A stretch of DNA of 64,000 nt from CAZBME01 sp964645835 (GTDB taxonomy: Bacteria > Desulfobacterota > Syntrophia > Syntrophales > UBA8958), in NCBI GenBank assembly GCA_964645835.1, contig CAZYDG010000065.1:7001-71000 (forward strand), in the 5' to 3' direction. Below are positions 55,045 to 63,699 of this stretch, one piece after another; the stretch's first letter is position 1; every line of letters starts with the position of its first letter. The notes under the pieces were generated by a model, which saw nothing but the letters and a program-made list of their open reading frames with translations, searched no databases and was not told the origin of the DNA. The position numbers were made by a program, and so were the translations under genes.

Positions 55045-56610
55045 TTATGTTGTACTTCGGCAAGCTTCGTCTTTGACTTTTTCGTCATTCCGTAATGTGG
55101 CTTCCGCTGGAAGCGCCTTTTCTACGCGATCCCGGCCATTTTCCTTGGCCCGGTAAAGTGCTTCGTCCGCCATGCGGATAATCGTCTCGACGCTCCGGCC
55201 ATGATCGGGATACGTTGCTACCCCCATGGAAACGGTTATGGGACCAATCTTGCGGCCATCGTATAAAAACGCGTCACATTTCAGCTCGCTACGGAAATAT
55301 TCCGCCCGCTTGACCGTCACATCCAAGGGCGTTTCCGGCAGGATTATTATAAATTCCTCGCCGCCGAACCGGCAGGCGATATCCCCTTTTCGAACAAGAT
55401 TCTGGACGATATTTCCTATATTCTTCAGCAGGGCGTCTCCTGCATCGTGACCGTACTGGTCGTTGACCATCTTGAAGTGATCGATATCCAGCATGATAAT
55501 GCTTACAGGGTGTAGCTTGCGGTCTGAACGATAGAACTCCTGCTCAAGAGATTCCTCCATATAGCGCCGGTTGAAAAGACCAGTCAGGGGATCTCGAATG
55601 GCCTGTGTGCGAAGTCTTTCCCGAAGTCTGAGGTTGGCCAGGGATAAGGCAATGTATTCCGTTACAACCAGGGCGAGTTCAATTGTACCTTCCGCATATT
55701 CCCTGCTTTCCGGCATGGTGAGGTGAAATATGCCCCGCTGCTCTTCGGTGACGGACATGGGGGCGCAGATGAAAGGAACGTCGCAGTTCTCCTTAACCGG
55801 GCAGCTGCATTTCTGTGTATCTTGAGGCGCCGAATGCATACGGCCCGTTTTGAATGCACAACACATATCTGTCGAAAATGTCTGACCGATGTGAATATCC
55901 TTGCCCCATCCGGCTGTGCTTTTCAGGACGGCCTGCGTCTTATCGAGCTCATAAAGGACCCCTCGCGTTTTTGGGAAAAGCAGTGGTCCAAAATGGCGGA
56001 TGACGGTATAGGCCTCTTCATCATTATGACAGGCCTGGAGTGCGCTGCCCATTTGGTGAAGAAAGTTCAACCTCTGGTTGTGAAGCTCCAATTCGTAAAC
56101 CCACACTTTCAACCGTTCATACGTCCGGCTCAGTTGTTCCTGGGTCCTTTTGAAATCAGTCAGGTCGTTGCAGATGATGAGATAGCGTTTTCCAATTGAG
56201 GTCAACCTGCATTCGATATAACGAATGGATCCGTCCCAGCATTTAACCGTCCCCTCCATGGGTTCAATATCGCCTTTTTTTTCTATAGCCGCTGTCAGAT
56301 AGTCGCACCATTTAGTATTGCCGGCTTGTCCAATGTCTTCGTCCGGAGAGGCCAGAGACCATAATGTATTGATGTCTTAGGAATCATGGTGGCTGAGACC
56401 GAAGACGATTTCAAATTTACGGTTAACGAGAACCGTCTGCTGGTCTTTGCTGCTGAGGATCATAGGGAACGGCGAGGCTTTCATAACTTGCTGGAAAAGA
56501 TGCTCATCTTCTTCAGGAGTGACGCATTTCCGCTCAAATGCCTCAAGCCTCAGCCGCAAGGCCTTCAACTCTTCAAGGAGTTGCTGCTTCGGCTTTTTCA
56601 CGTCCTCCAT
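55045..56610 (-). pseudogene. PAS-GAF-GGDEF diguanylate cyclase with in-frame TAA
   Basis: From ATG 56610 a coiled start (LEELKALRLRLEAFERK) leads into a PAS domain (FPMILSSKDQQTVLVNRKFEIVFGL) that stops at TAA (56377-56379). The same frame resumes DINTLWSLASPDEDIG and continues without further stop through the PAS end, a GAF-like region with Cys (CCAFKTGRM; KCSCPVKENC) and a complete GGDEF domain (DPLTGLFNRRYME, active site RFGGEEF, inhibitory site RKGD five residues before). Restored length 521 codons. The protein would make c-di-GMP. An ATG at 56259 lies inside the PAS and may allow a shorter product with the GAF and GGDEF domains. Same strand as the regulator downstream. Confidence 0.88.
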
Positions 56611-56622
56611 CTGAATCCTCCG

Positions 56623-58407
56623 TCAAACTAGAATCTTGCCCAGATAGGCCTCTATCTCATCCGCTTCTTCCATCGCCATTATCTTTTGCAGATCCTGTTG
56701 GGCGTTCTTATGTAATCTCTGTCTTATAAATTCCTTGAGTCTTGGAATCGCTGCGGCATTCATACTCATGTCTTGAATTCCCATCCCCATAAAAAGATAG
56801 GCGCATTTCGGATCGGAAGCTGCTTCTCCACATATGGACAATGGTTTATTCCTCTTTTTACAGGTGGCAGCCACGTAAGCGATCATGGAGATGACGGCGG
56901 GATGCAGGGGATTGTAGATCGATGCGACCTTGGGGTTGCTGCGGTCAACGGCCAGGGCATATTGTACGAGATCGTTGGTGCCGATACTTACAAAATCGGC
57001 GTATTTTAGTAATTTTTCCAAAATGACAACGGCTCCCGGCACTTCCACCATAATACCCACAGGCAGTCTTTCGGCAAAAGATGTTCCTTGTTCCCGGAGG
57101 CAATTTTTCTCTTCTTCCAAAAGCTCTAAGCATTGCCGGAATTCACCGACGGAAGAGATCATTGGGAACATGAGACGAATCGGTCCTTTCGCCGATGCTT
57201 GCAGGACAGCCCGCAACTGTTGCCTGAATATATCCTTGAGCTCGAGAGAAACCCGGATTGAGCGCCAGCCCAGGTAGGGATTGTCCTCCTTTGGATAATC
57301 GAGATAGGATAGAAACTTGTCACCCCCTATATCCAGGGTACGGATTGTCACTTCTTTGCCGTCAGCGGCTTCGACAACACGTGTGTATAAAGAAGCCTGG
57401 TCCTCTCCATCCGGAAAGCAGCTTCTGGCCAGAAAGGGAAACTCCGTCCGGTAAAGCCCGATATGATCTGCGCCGTATTTTTCCACGAGGTTGAAGTCCG
57501 ACAGCAGCCCGATATTGGCCCCCATCCTTATCTCAAAATCGTCCCGTGTTTTGGCTGGGAGGTTGCGGAAGGCCCCGTAGATTTCGTCCTGCTGGAGCTT
57601 TTCCTTCCCTAGTCTTTTATATTCCTTGATGACCGCAGGTGTCGGTTTATGGAAAACAAGACCCGACGTACCGTCAACGATCATGTAGTCACTCCTGCCG
57701 ATGAAGGACAAAACGCCATCCGCCCTGATAACCATGGGAATCTCGAAAGACCGGGCGAGAATGGTGGAGTGTGATGTCTCTCCGCCTCTGGCCAGAATGA
57801 TTCCCTGAAGGTTGTCCTGGCGGTACCGTATCAGGTCTGTCGGAGAGATATCCGATGCGATGAGAATTGTTTTTTTATCGAAATGGATAGTTTCATCATC
57901 CGGGAGTCCCAAAAGGTTTCGCAGTATTCCTTCCCCGATCGTTTCAATGTCGGAACCCCGTTCGCGCAAATAGGGGTTTTCCATTCTGGCGAAAATCTTG
58001 AGATAGTCAAGAATAACCTCTTTCAGGGCATATTCGGCTGTAAACCCCTGGCTGATAAAATCCTTGATTTTGGCTTTTAGACCGCCGTCCTTCATGGTCA
58101 TGAGATAGGCATTAATAATGGCCTCATCTTCGGGTTTCAGACGGCATTCGATGCTGTTGCACAGGTCGTAGACCTGATTTTCCGATTTGGCAAAAGCCTC
58201 TTCAAGTCGACTGATTTCGTATTGTATGTCAAAGGCTTTAGCGACGCCGATATCTGAGAAGCCGATCCTTTTTTGCACGTAATAAGCCGAACCTTCTCCA
58301 AAACCGCGGGATACGGGAATTCCTCGGAACATTCCCGGTGTGCTGTTTTTTATGGTGTGGCCTTGTTTCAGCCAATCAGGTGAGTATTTGATTTTTCCGT
58401 CCGCCAT
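56623..58407 (-). CDS. ptsI: Phosphoenolpyruvate-protein phosphotransferase, enzyme I
   Basis: 594 aa, family length. Transfers phosphate from PEP to HPr. The phosphorylated His is in ARGGETSHSTILARS, the PEP-binding core in LYRTEFPFLAR and MVEVPGAVVILEK, and FVSIGTNDLVQYALAVDRSN is intact. It begins with an unusual ~25-residue N-terminal extension (KIKYSPDWLKQGHTIKN). No PTS permease lies in the window, so it may serve a regulatory PTS as in many anaerobes (inference). It precedes the diguanylate cyclase gene by 12 nt. Confidence 0.95.
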   Translation of the reverse strand: MADGKIKYSPDWLKQGHTIKNSTPGMFRGIPVSRGFGEGSAYYVQKRIGFSDIGVAKAFDIQYEISRLEEAFAKSENQVYDLCNSIECRLKPEDEAIINAYLMTMKDGGLKAKIKDFISQGFTAEYALKEVILDYLKIFARMENPYLRERGSDIETIGEGILRNLLGLPDDETIHFDKKTILIASDISPTDLIRYRQDNLQGIILARGGETSHSTILARSFEIPMVIRADGVLSFIGRSDYMIVDGTSGLVFHKPTPAVIKEYKRLGKEKLQQDEIYGAFRNLPAKTRDDFEIRMGANIGLLSDFNLVEKYGADHIGLYRTEFPFLARSCFPDGEDQASLYTRVVEAADGKEVTIRTLDIGGDKFLSYLDYPKEDNPYLGWRSIRVSLELKDIFRQQLRAVLQASAKGPIRLMFPMISSVGEFRQCLELLEEEKNCLREQGTSFAERLPVGIMVEVPGAVVILEKLLKYADFVSIGTNDLVQYALAVDRSNPKVASIYNPLHPAVISMIAYVAATCKKRNKPLSICGEAASDPKCAYLFMGMGIQDMSMNAAAIPRLKEFIRQRLHKNAQQDLQKIMAMEEADEIEAYLGKILV

Positions 58408-58582
58408 TCTTTTTGTAAATATTTTATCTACATTATTTAAAACATTTTTTTAAAATTGAGAAGTAAAATATACCTTGGGTTTTGTACATCTGTTAAAAAT
58501 GGATTCTTTTATAATGCCTTGATTATTTTTTCGACACCCGCTAAAGTAACGCCACTACTGAACAGTCAAGGAGGAAAAGCTA

Positions 58583-59029
58583 ATGCGGGTTCGCGTCTCG
58601 GCGGTTTTCGAGCAGGGAGGAGAGGTTCTATGCATGCAGTATATCTATGGCGGGAAAAAAGTCTATGCCATCCCCGGGGGTGGCGTGGATAAGGATATTC
58701 CTCTCCACGAGACCATTGTGGAAGAATGGAGAAGTGAACTGGGCGTGAAGGTGGAGATTGGCGATATAATCATGGCTGGAGAAGCTTTGGGCACCAAACG
58801 TCATCCCCAGACCCTGCACATAATTTTTGCAGCCAAGGCTGTGCACGGCATTCCCAAAATCAGACCGGAAAATACCCACTCATTGGATATTGCCTGGATA
58901 CCCATCGACAAGCTCAACGAATATCCCCTTTATCCTGATGTGGGCAAGCAATTGTTCGAATACTTTTCAAATCCACAAAAGCAGTCAATACCGTTTACAC
59001 AGAACTGCATGGAAAGAGGATATTGGTGA
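58583..59029 (+). CDS. Nudix-fold hydrolase with a degenerate Nudix box
   Basis: 148 aa, AAGGAGG upstream of the ATG. Nudix fold pattern GGEVLCMQYIYGGKKVYAIPGGG then HETIVEEWRSELGV. Against the consensus Gx5Ex7REUxEExGU, position 7 is Ile instead of Glu, Arg is replaced by Glu, and one of the EE pair is Ser, so pyrophosphatase activity may be weak or changed. Small cytoplasmic protein; the next gene, a lipoprotein, starts 14 nt later on the same strand. Confidence 0.8.
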   Translation: MRVRVSAVFEQGGEVLCMQYIYGGKKVYAIPGGGVDKDIPLHETIVEEWRSELGVKVEIGDIIMAGEALGTKRHPQTLHIIFAAKAVHGIPKIRPENTHSLDIAWIPIDKLNEYPLYPDVGKQLFEYFSNPQKQSIPFTQNCMERGYW

Positions 59030-59042
59030 AGGAGGCCAGTTT

Positions 59043-59663
59043 ATGAAGAAGTCAGTGTGGATGGGTGTATTGGTATTTCTCCTGACGGCATGCGGTGGAG
59101 CTGTTGTCCACAAAATCAATTTTTCCAGCGATTATACCCCTGATTCGATACACCGCCTGGCTATCCTCACGTTTCATACTCCCAGCCAGGGCAATATAAA
59201 GCGTGACTTCATCAGCGACAAATTTACTACAGCTCTTCTGGGGGCAAGATTTAAGCTCGTCGACCGGACGGATATTAAAAAGGTCATGGCGGAGGTAAAT
59301 TTTCAAAACCTGGCCGAGGGTATCATCGATGAGAAGACGAAGGAAAAATTGCGTCATCTGGGGGCGGACAGCATCATGACCGGCAATCTGCAAACCTATA
59401 CGGACAAGCGGGGCGCAGACGATATGTGCCTGTATTCGGAGGTCTACCTGACGGCGAAAGTTCTGAGGGTGGAAACGGGCGAGGTCATGTGGTCAGCTGA
59501 AATCATGAAGCAATCGAAGGCGAAAAACGTCGGACAAAAGAAATTCATCGGCGGAGAGTCGGAAGCCGTCGCCGCGGGTAAGCTTCTGGACGATATCGTC
59601 TCTGAGATGTCCGATTCGTTTAAAGAAAAGAAGGGCTTGTCCGAATTGCGAAAATTATTTTAG
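59043..59663 (+). CDS. CsgG-like lipoprotein
   Basis: 206 aa from the ATG at 59043 (GGAGG 7 nt upstream). Signal peptide and lipobox MKKSVWMGVLVFLLTACGG place it in the membrane as a lipoprotein. The mature part has RLAILTFHTPSQG, ARFKLVDRTDIKKVM, LGADSIMTGNLQTYTD and VYLTAKVLRVETGEVMW, the CsgG-like pattern also seen in 14172-14900. It likely works in the outer membrane or its inner leaflet. Co-oriented with the Nudix-like gene. Confidence 0.82.
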   Translation: MKKSVWMGVLVFLLTACGGAVVHKINFSSDYTPDSIHRLAILTFHTPSQGNIKRDFISDKFTTALLGARFKLVDRTDIKKVMAEVNFQNLAEGIIDEKTKEKLRHLGADSIMTGNLQTYTDKRGADDMCLYSEVYLTAKVLRVETGEVMWSAEIMKQSKAKNVGQKKFIGGESEAVAAGKLLDDIVSEMSDSFKEKKGLSELRKLF

Positions 59664-59690
59664 CAAGTATTTGAAAAACTCGAATTTGGG

Positions 59691-59894
59691 CAGGCTGTTA
59701 TACGGGATGCACAGCTCTAGGGTGGATGAAGCGAAGCGCATCCACCATCCACCGGTGGAACCGCTTCGCTTGTTCTAACCTACAAATAAATTGACGCAGC
59801 TTGCGGCGCAAGGCAGCAGACATGTCCCCCTCTGGAGGGGGCGCAGGAGAGATCCCACGCGAAAGAGTGGGATGGGCGTTTTTCAATCGCCTGT
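59691..59894. repeat. Palindromic intergenic repeat, copy 7, highly diverged
   Basis: About 204 bp; keeps the start CAGGCTGTTA and end TTTTTCAATCGCCTGTTA. The centre is replaced by several hairpins: GGTGGATG/CATCCACC-type around 59730-59755 and GATCCCACGCGAAAGAGTGGGAT near 59855. Between the convergent lipoprotein and RdgC-like genes. Confidence 0.7.
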
Positions 59895-60961
59895 TAATCT
59901 TTATCCTTTGACCATTTTTCCATGCGTTCCACCTCACCCGGCCAGTCTTCGGACAGCCTGAGAGTTATGAACTGGGCGAAAAGGTCGTCCATGGTCTTGA
60001 CGGCTGTTTCGATAAGGTAGATCCGCTCAAGAGTTCTGCCGCTTTTGTCCTCTTCTTCCTCAACGTCCATGTCCGTGGGGACGGGCAGTTTCATGGATTG
60101 AAACTGGAATGTGTCGGCCTTGAATGTGAATTCCCATTTGGCTGAATCGCGGCCCAGGCTGATCCGGGCCTCTTTTATTTTTTTGCCCTGCCGGACGGCC
60201 TCTTTACCTTCCTTAAGATCCGCATGCTGTCCCTGGCAAACCACCGATTCTGCATATTCACCCTCGCCAGACTCCAGGGCCAGACGCCGGATAAAGGCCA
60301 TCTCGATATCGCCGAAACCGGGGATCAGGATCATGCCGTTTCTTTCTTCCGATTTGGACCAGAGCCAGGTGAGGAATTCCCGGCCTAATAAAGCAGGGCT
60401 GACCGCCTTGGCCTCAAGGATGGCCGGGTCCCACGGTTGATAGGCTTGAAGAGTGATTCCGAAGGTTTCCTTGAAAAGATCCAGAAATTCCTGGACAATC
60501 TTTGGAGAAAGGTTGGAGAAGAGGACTTCACCGGCCCCGACGGACCAGCAAGCCTCGAAAAAAGACGGGATGGGCTGAGCGGTTTCCAGCAATTCAAGAC
60601 GGACCGATTCCCGTATTGCCTCTCGCTGGTCTTTGTAGAGCTTCTTAACCCTGTTTTCGGCCAGAAACCTTTTTTCACCTTCCATGCAGCGTATTTTCAT
60701 GAGGGCCGGAGGCACCATGCGGCGGTCTATACGCAGGGCGAACAGACGGTAATCGCCGAAGCCGTACCTGGCATAGGCAAAGCCCGTGTCCAGTACATCT
60801 TCGATACAAGTCCATCCCAAGTTCTTGTCCGCCTCGGCGGGAAAGAAATCACGGAAGGCAAAGGCCTTGATCTGCCTGTCAAATGTCTCAGCCGATTCAT
60901 CCCCATCCTTGTTGACGATGGAAAACCGGGAAAAAGTCAAACCGCCTTTAAGAAATCCCAT
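59894..60961 (-). CDS. rdgC: RdgC-like recombination-associated protein
   Basis: 355 aa. Begins MGFLKGGLTFSRFSI and contains QIKAFAFRDFF, LGWTCIEDVLDTGF, YRLFALRIDRRMVPPALMKI and FLTWLWSKSEERNG, in the order and at the spacing of RdgC-family proteins, which form DNA-binding rings that limit RecA access. The family assignment rests on pattern recognition of this N-terminal half; the C-terminal half (KWEFTFKADTFQFQSMKL, DDLFAQFITLRLSEDW) is also typical. It stands beside NAD kinase and recN, divergently, which fits a DNA-maintenance neighbourhood. Confidence 0.8.
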   Translation of the reverse strand: MGFLKGGLTFSRFSIVNKDGDESAETFDRQIKAFAFRDFFPAEADKNLGWTCIEDVLDTGFAYARYGFGDYRLFALRIDRRMVPPALMKIRCMEGEKRFLAENRVKKLYKDQREAIRESVRLELLETAQPIPSFFEACWSVGAGEVLFSNLSPKIVQEFLDLFKETFGITLQAYQPWDPAILEAKAVSPALLGREFLTWLWSKSEERNGMILIPGFGDIEMAFIRRLALESGEGEYAESVVCQGQHADLKEGKEAVRQGKKIKEARISLGRDSAKWEFTFKADTFQFQSMKLPVPTDMDVEEEEDKSGRTLERIYLIETAVKTMDDLFAQFITLRLSEDWPGEVERMEKWSKDKD

Positions 60962-61085
60962 AAGTACCCCCTTGTTGTCGGCAGGGTTTAACGCAACCCC
61001 CCTTTCCTGTCAAGGCGAATGAAAGATGGACACCCCCCCTGTTTTATGATAACAGGCGCAAAATGTAAATAATCAAGGGGTTGAA

Positions 61086-61967
61086 ATGGCCATCCAAACA
61101 ATCGGCATCGTTGCAAATACGGCCAAAGATAAGGCTCTCGAATATACGATCCGACTAAGGGATTGGTGTCTGGCGCAGGGACTCCATGTCTTTTTTCATG
61201 AGCAGATTGCGGCCAAAATCGGAGCGGCCGAAGGCTATGAAACAAAAGTTCTGGCAGGAAAGGTGGACCTTTTGGCCGTCTTCGGTGGCGATGGGACCAT
61301 GTTGAGAACGGCACGGGCCGTTCGTGAATTCCCGGTGCCTATCATCGGCATCAACCTCGGCCTGTTCGGTTATCTTACGGAGGTCAACCTCAACGAGATG
61401 ATCGATGCCTTCGAGGTGATTCTTCAGGGAAATTATCAGACAGAGCGGCGCATGATGCTCGACGTGTCCATTCAAGCGGCCGGAGATTCGTCCAAAGCGC
61501 GGACCGTCCTGAACGATGCCGTGATCAACAGGGGCAATCTGTCGCGGATTGTCGATCTGGAAACCTTCGTGGACGACTGCTACCTGACGACATTCAAGGC
61601 CGACGGACTCATCGTGTCCACCCCGACGGGGTCTACAGCCTACTCCCTCTCGGCGGGAGGGCCTATCGTCTTTCCCCAGCATGATTCGATCATTGTCAAT
61701 CCTATTTGTCCCCATACATTGACCAATCGCCCCATTATCCTTCCCGGCAGAGCCCAGTTAAAGGTGGTCTTGCGGTCGAAGGGAGAAGGAGCGACCCTTA
61801 CCTTTGACGGACAGGTCTCGGTGCTCATGAAATCCGGAGATGCGATGATCATTACTAAGTCGCGTTATGAGACGCTCTTGGTCTGCTCGCCCCATCGGGA
61901 CTACCTGGAGATCCTTCGTTCAAAGCTGGGTTGGGGCGGCTTGCCGACCATTTTAAGAAAACCCTGA
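61086..61967 (+). CDS. nadK: NAD kinase
   Basis: 293 aa. Makes NADP from NAD with ATP or polyphosphate. Motifs FGGDGTMLRTAR, GINLGLFGYLTE, LNDAVINRG and DGLIVSTPTGSTAYSLSAGGPIV are intact. AAGGGG lies about 6 nt before the ATG. Followed by recN after 10 nt; the nadK-recN pair is conserved across many bacteria and suggests one transcript. Confidence 0.97.
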   Translation: MAIQTIGIVANTAKDKALEYTIRLRDWCLAQGLHVFFHEQIAAKIGAAEGYETKVLAGKVDLLAVFGGDGTMLRTARAVREFPVPIIGINLGLFGYLTEVNLNEMIDAFEVILQGNYQTERRMMLDVSIQAAGDSSKARTVLNDAVINRGNLSRIVDLETFVDDCYLTTFKADGLIVSTPTGSTAYSLSAGGPIVFPQHDSIIVNPICPHTLTNRPIILPGRAQLKVVLRSKGEGATLTFDGQVSVLMKSGDAMIITKSRYETLLVCSPHRDYLEILRSKLGWGGLPTILRKP

Positions 61968-61977
61968 GGTCCTTTGC

Positions 61978-63699
61978 ATGTTGATGGAATTAACCATCCG
62001 GAATTTTGCCATTATCGATGAGTTAAACGTGGCTTTTGCGAATGGTCTCAACATCATGACCGGTGAAACAGGGGCGGGTAAATCGATCATCATCGGTGCC
62101 GTCAACCTCCTCTTGGGCGACAGAGCGTCGGCAGACATGATTAGGACATCGGAGGATACGGCCCTCGTGGAGGCCTTCTTTCATGTGGGCGGCAAGGCGT
62201 CGGTTACGGCCATGCTGACCGAATGGGGGCTACGCGACGGGGATGATCTGGTTATCCGGCGAATCATTTCCCGGACAGGGAAGAACCGGGTCTATATCAA
62301 TGGCCACGGGGCTACCCTGACCATGCTGTCGGCTTTGGGAGAGGCCCTGATGAATATCTGCGGGCAGCATGAGCACCAGGAATTGCTAAAGGAAGAGAAT
62401 CATGTGGAAATCCTGGATGAATTCGGACGGCTTTTCCCCTTGAGACAGGCATATGGAGAGACCTACCAAAACGTTCAATCCTTGAAGGAGCGAGTGCGGA
62501 CTCTCGAAAACATAAACCGGCAGAAGGCGGAGCGAGAGGATTTTCTCAGATTTCAGTTGGGCGAGATCGAAGAGCTGCGGCCCCACCCGGGTGAAGATAG
62601 CACATTGACGGAAGAAAAAAATATCCTGATAAATGTCCGGAAGCTTTCCGATTGGGCTGTCTCGGCCCATGACGCCCTTTACAGCGGGGAAGGGGCTGTC
62701 CTGGAAAAGTTACGGTTTGCCATGAACGCAATCCATGATATCCGGCAGATTGATCCCCGTTTGGCTATCTCGGAAGATGAGTTTGCGGCCCATTTCTATC
62801 AAATGGAGGAGGCTGCCTTTACACTTCGGGACTATGCCAAAGGGTTGTCCTTCGATCCCGGACGTCTGGAGGCCATCGATGATCGCCTCGCCTCCTTGAG
62901 TCGCCTGAAACGAAAGCATGGCGGAACCCTGGAAGAAGTCTTGTCAAAAATGGCTCTCATGGAGGACGAACTGACGAGAATCCGGTCCGCTGATGAAGAG
63001 TTGGCCGCTTTGTCAGAGACCCTGAAGATGAGCTTCGAACAATTGGACATCAAAGCGAAGGCCTTATCGAATGCCCGGAAAGGCGCTGCCTTGAAGTTGC
63101 AGAAGGCCATCGAAGGAGAAATTCATACATTGCGCATGGCCGGTGCCCGTTTTGAGGTCGTTTTCCGGGAACGCGCCGAGGCGGAGGAGCGGTATACGTC
63201 CACGGGGACCGATGATATCGTTTTTTATCTTTCCGCGAACACCGGAGAGGCTTTAAAACCCCTCTACTCTGTGGCATCGGGGGGTGAATTATCCCGGGTT
63301 GTGCTGGCTATGAAGAAAGTTTTGGCCGGAGTGGGGTTTGCAGGTACCATCGTTTTTGATGAGGTGGACAGCGGCATCGGCGGAGCGACGGCGCAAATCG
63401 TTGGCGAGAAAATCAGGGAAGTGGCTTCGCGTCACCAGGTCCTCTGTATTACCCATCTTCCCCAGATTGCCTGCTTTGCCGACCGTCACTACCGGGTTGC
63501 CAAGCACCTGAAAGGGGACAAGACCATAACCTGCGTCGATCTGTTATCCGATGATGATCGACAGGAAGAATTGGCGCGCATGCTGGGTGGTGTGGATGTG
63601 ACGGAAACCACGAGAAGGCATGCCCGTGAAATGTTATCGGGAGCCTCAGGCAGGGCCCAAATCCACCACAAGATTTCAAACAAAACGAGAGGAGAGTAG
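61978..63699 (+). CDS. recN: DNA repair ATPase RecN
   Basis: 573 aa, SMC-like. N-terminal ABC half with Walker A TGETGAGKS, a coiled-coil middle (LKERVRTLENINRQKAERED onward), and C-terminal half with signature VASGGELSRVVLAMKKVL, Walker B GTIVFDEVDSGIGG and THLPQIACFAD. It acts at double-strand breaks before recombination. Start ATG at 61978; a GAGG lies just ahead. Ends in a short basic tail. Confidence 0.97.
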   Translation: MLMELTIRNFAIIDELNVAFANGLNIMTGETGAGKSIIIGAVNLLLGDRASADMIRTSEDTALVEAFFHVGGKASVTAMLTEWGLRDGDDLVIRRIISRTGKNRVYINGHGATLTMLSALGEALMNICGQHEHQELLKEENHVEILDEFGRLFPLRQAYGETYQNVQSLKERVRTLENINRQKAEREDFLRFQLGEIEELRPHPGEDSTLTEEKNILINVRKLSDWAVSAHDALYSGEGAVLEKLRFAMNAIHDIRQIDPRLAISEDEFAAHFYQMEEAAFTLRDYAKGLSFDPGRLEAIDDRLASLSRLKRKHGGTLEEVLSKMALMEDELTRIRSADEELAALSETLKMSFEQLDIKAKALSNARKGAALKLQKAIEGEIHTLRMAGARFEVVFRERAEAEERYTSTGTDDIVFYLSANTGEALKPLYSVASGGELSRVVLAMKKVLAGVGFAGTIVFDEVDSGIGGATAQIVGEKIREVASRHQVLCITHLPQIACFADRHYRVAKHLKGDKTITCVDLLSDDDRQEELARMLGGVDVTETTRRHAREMLSGASGRAQIHHKISNKTRGE

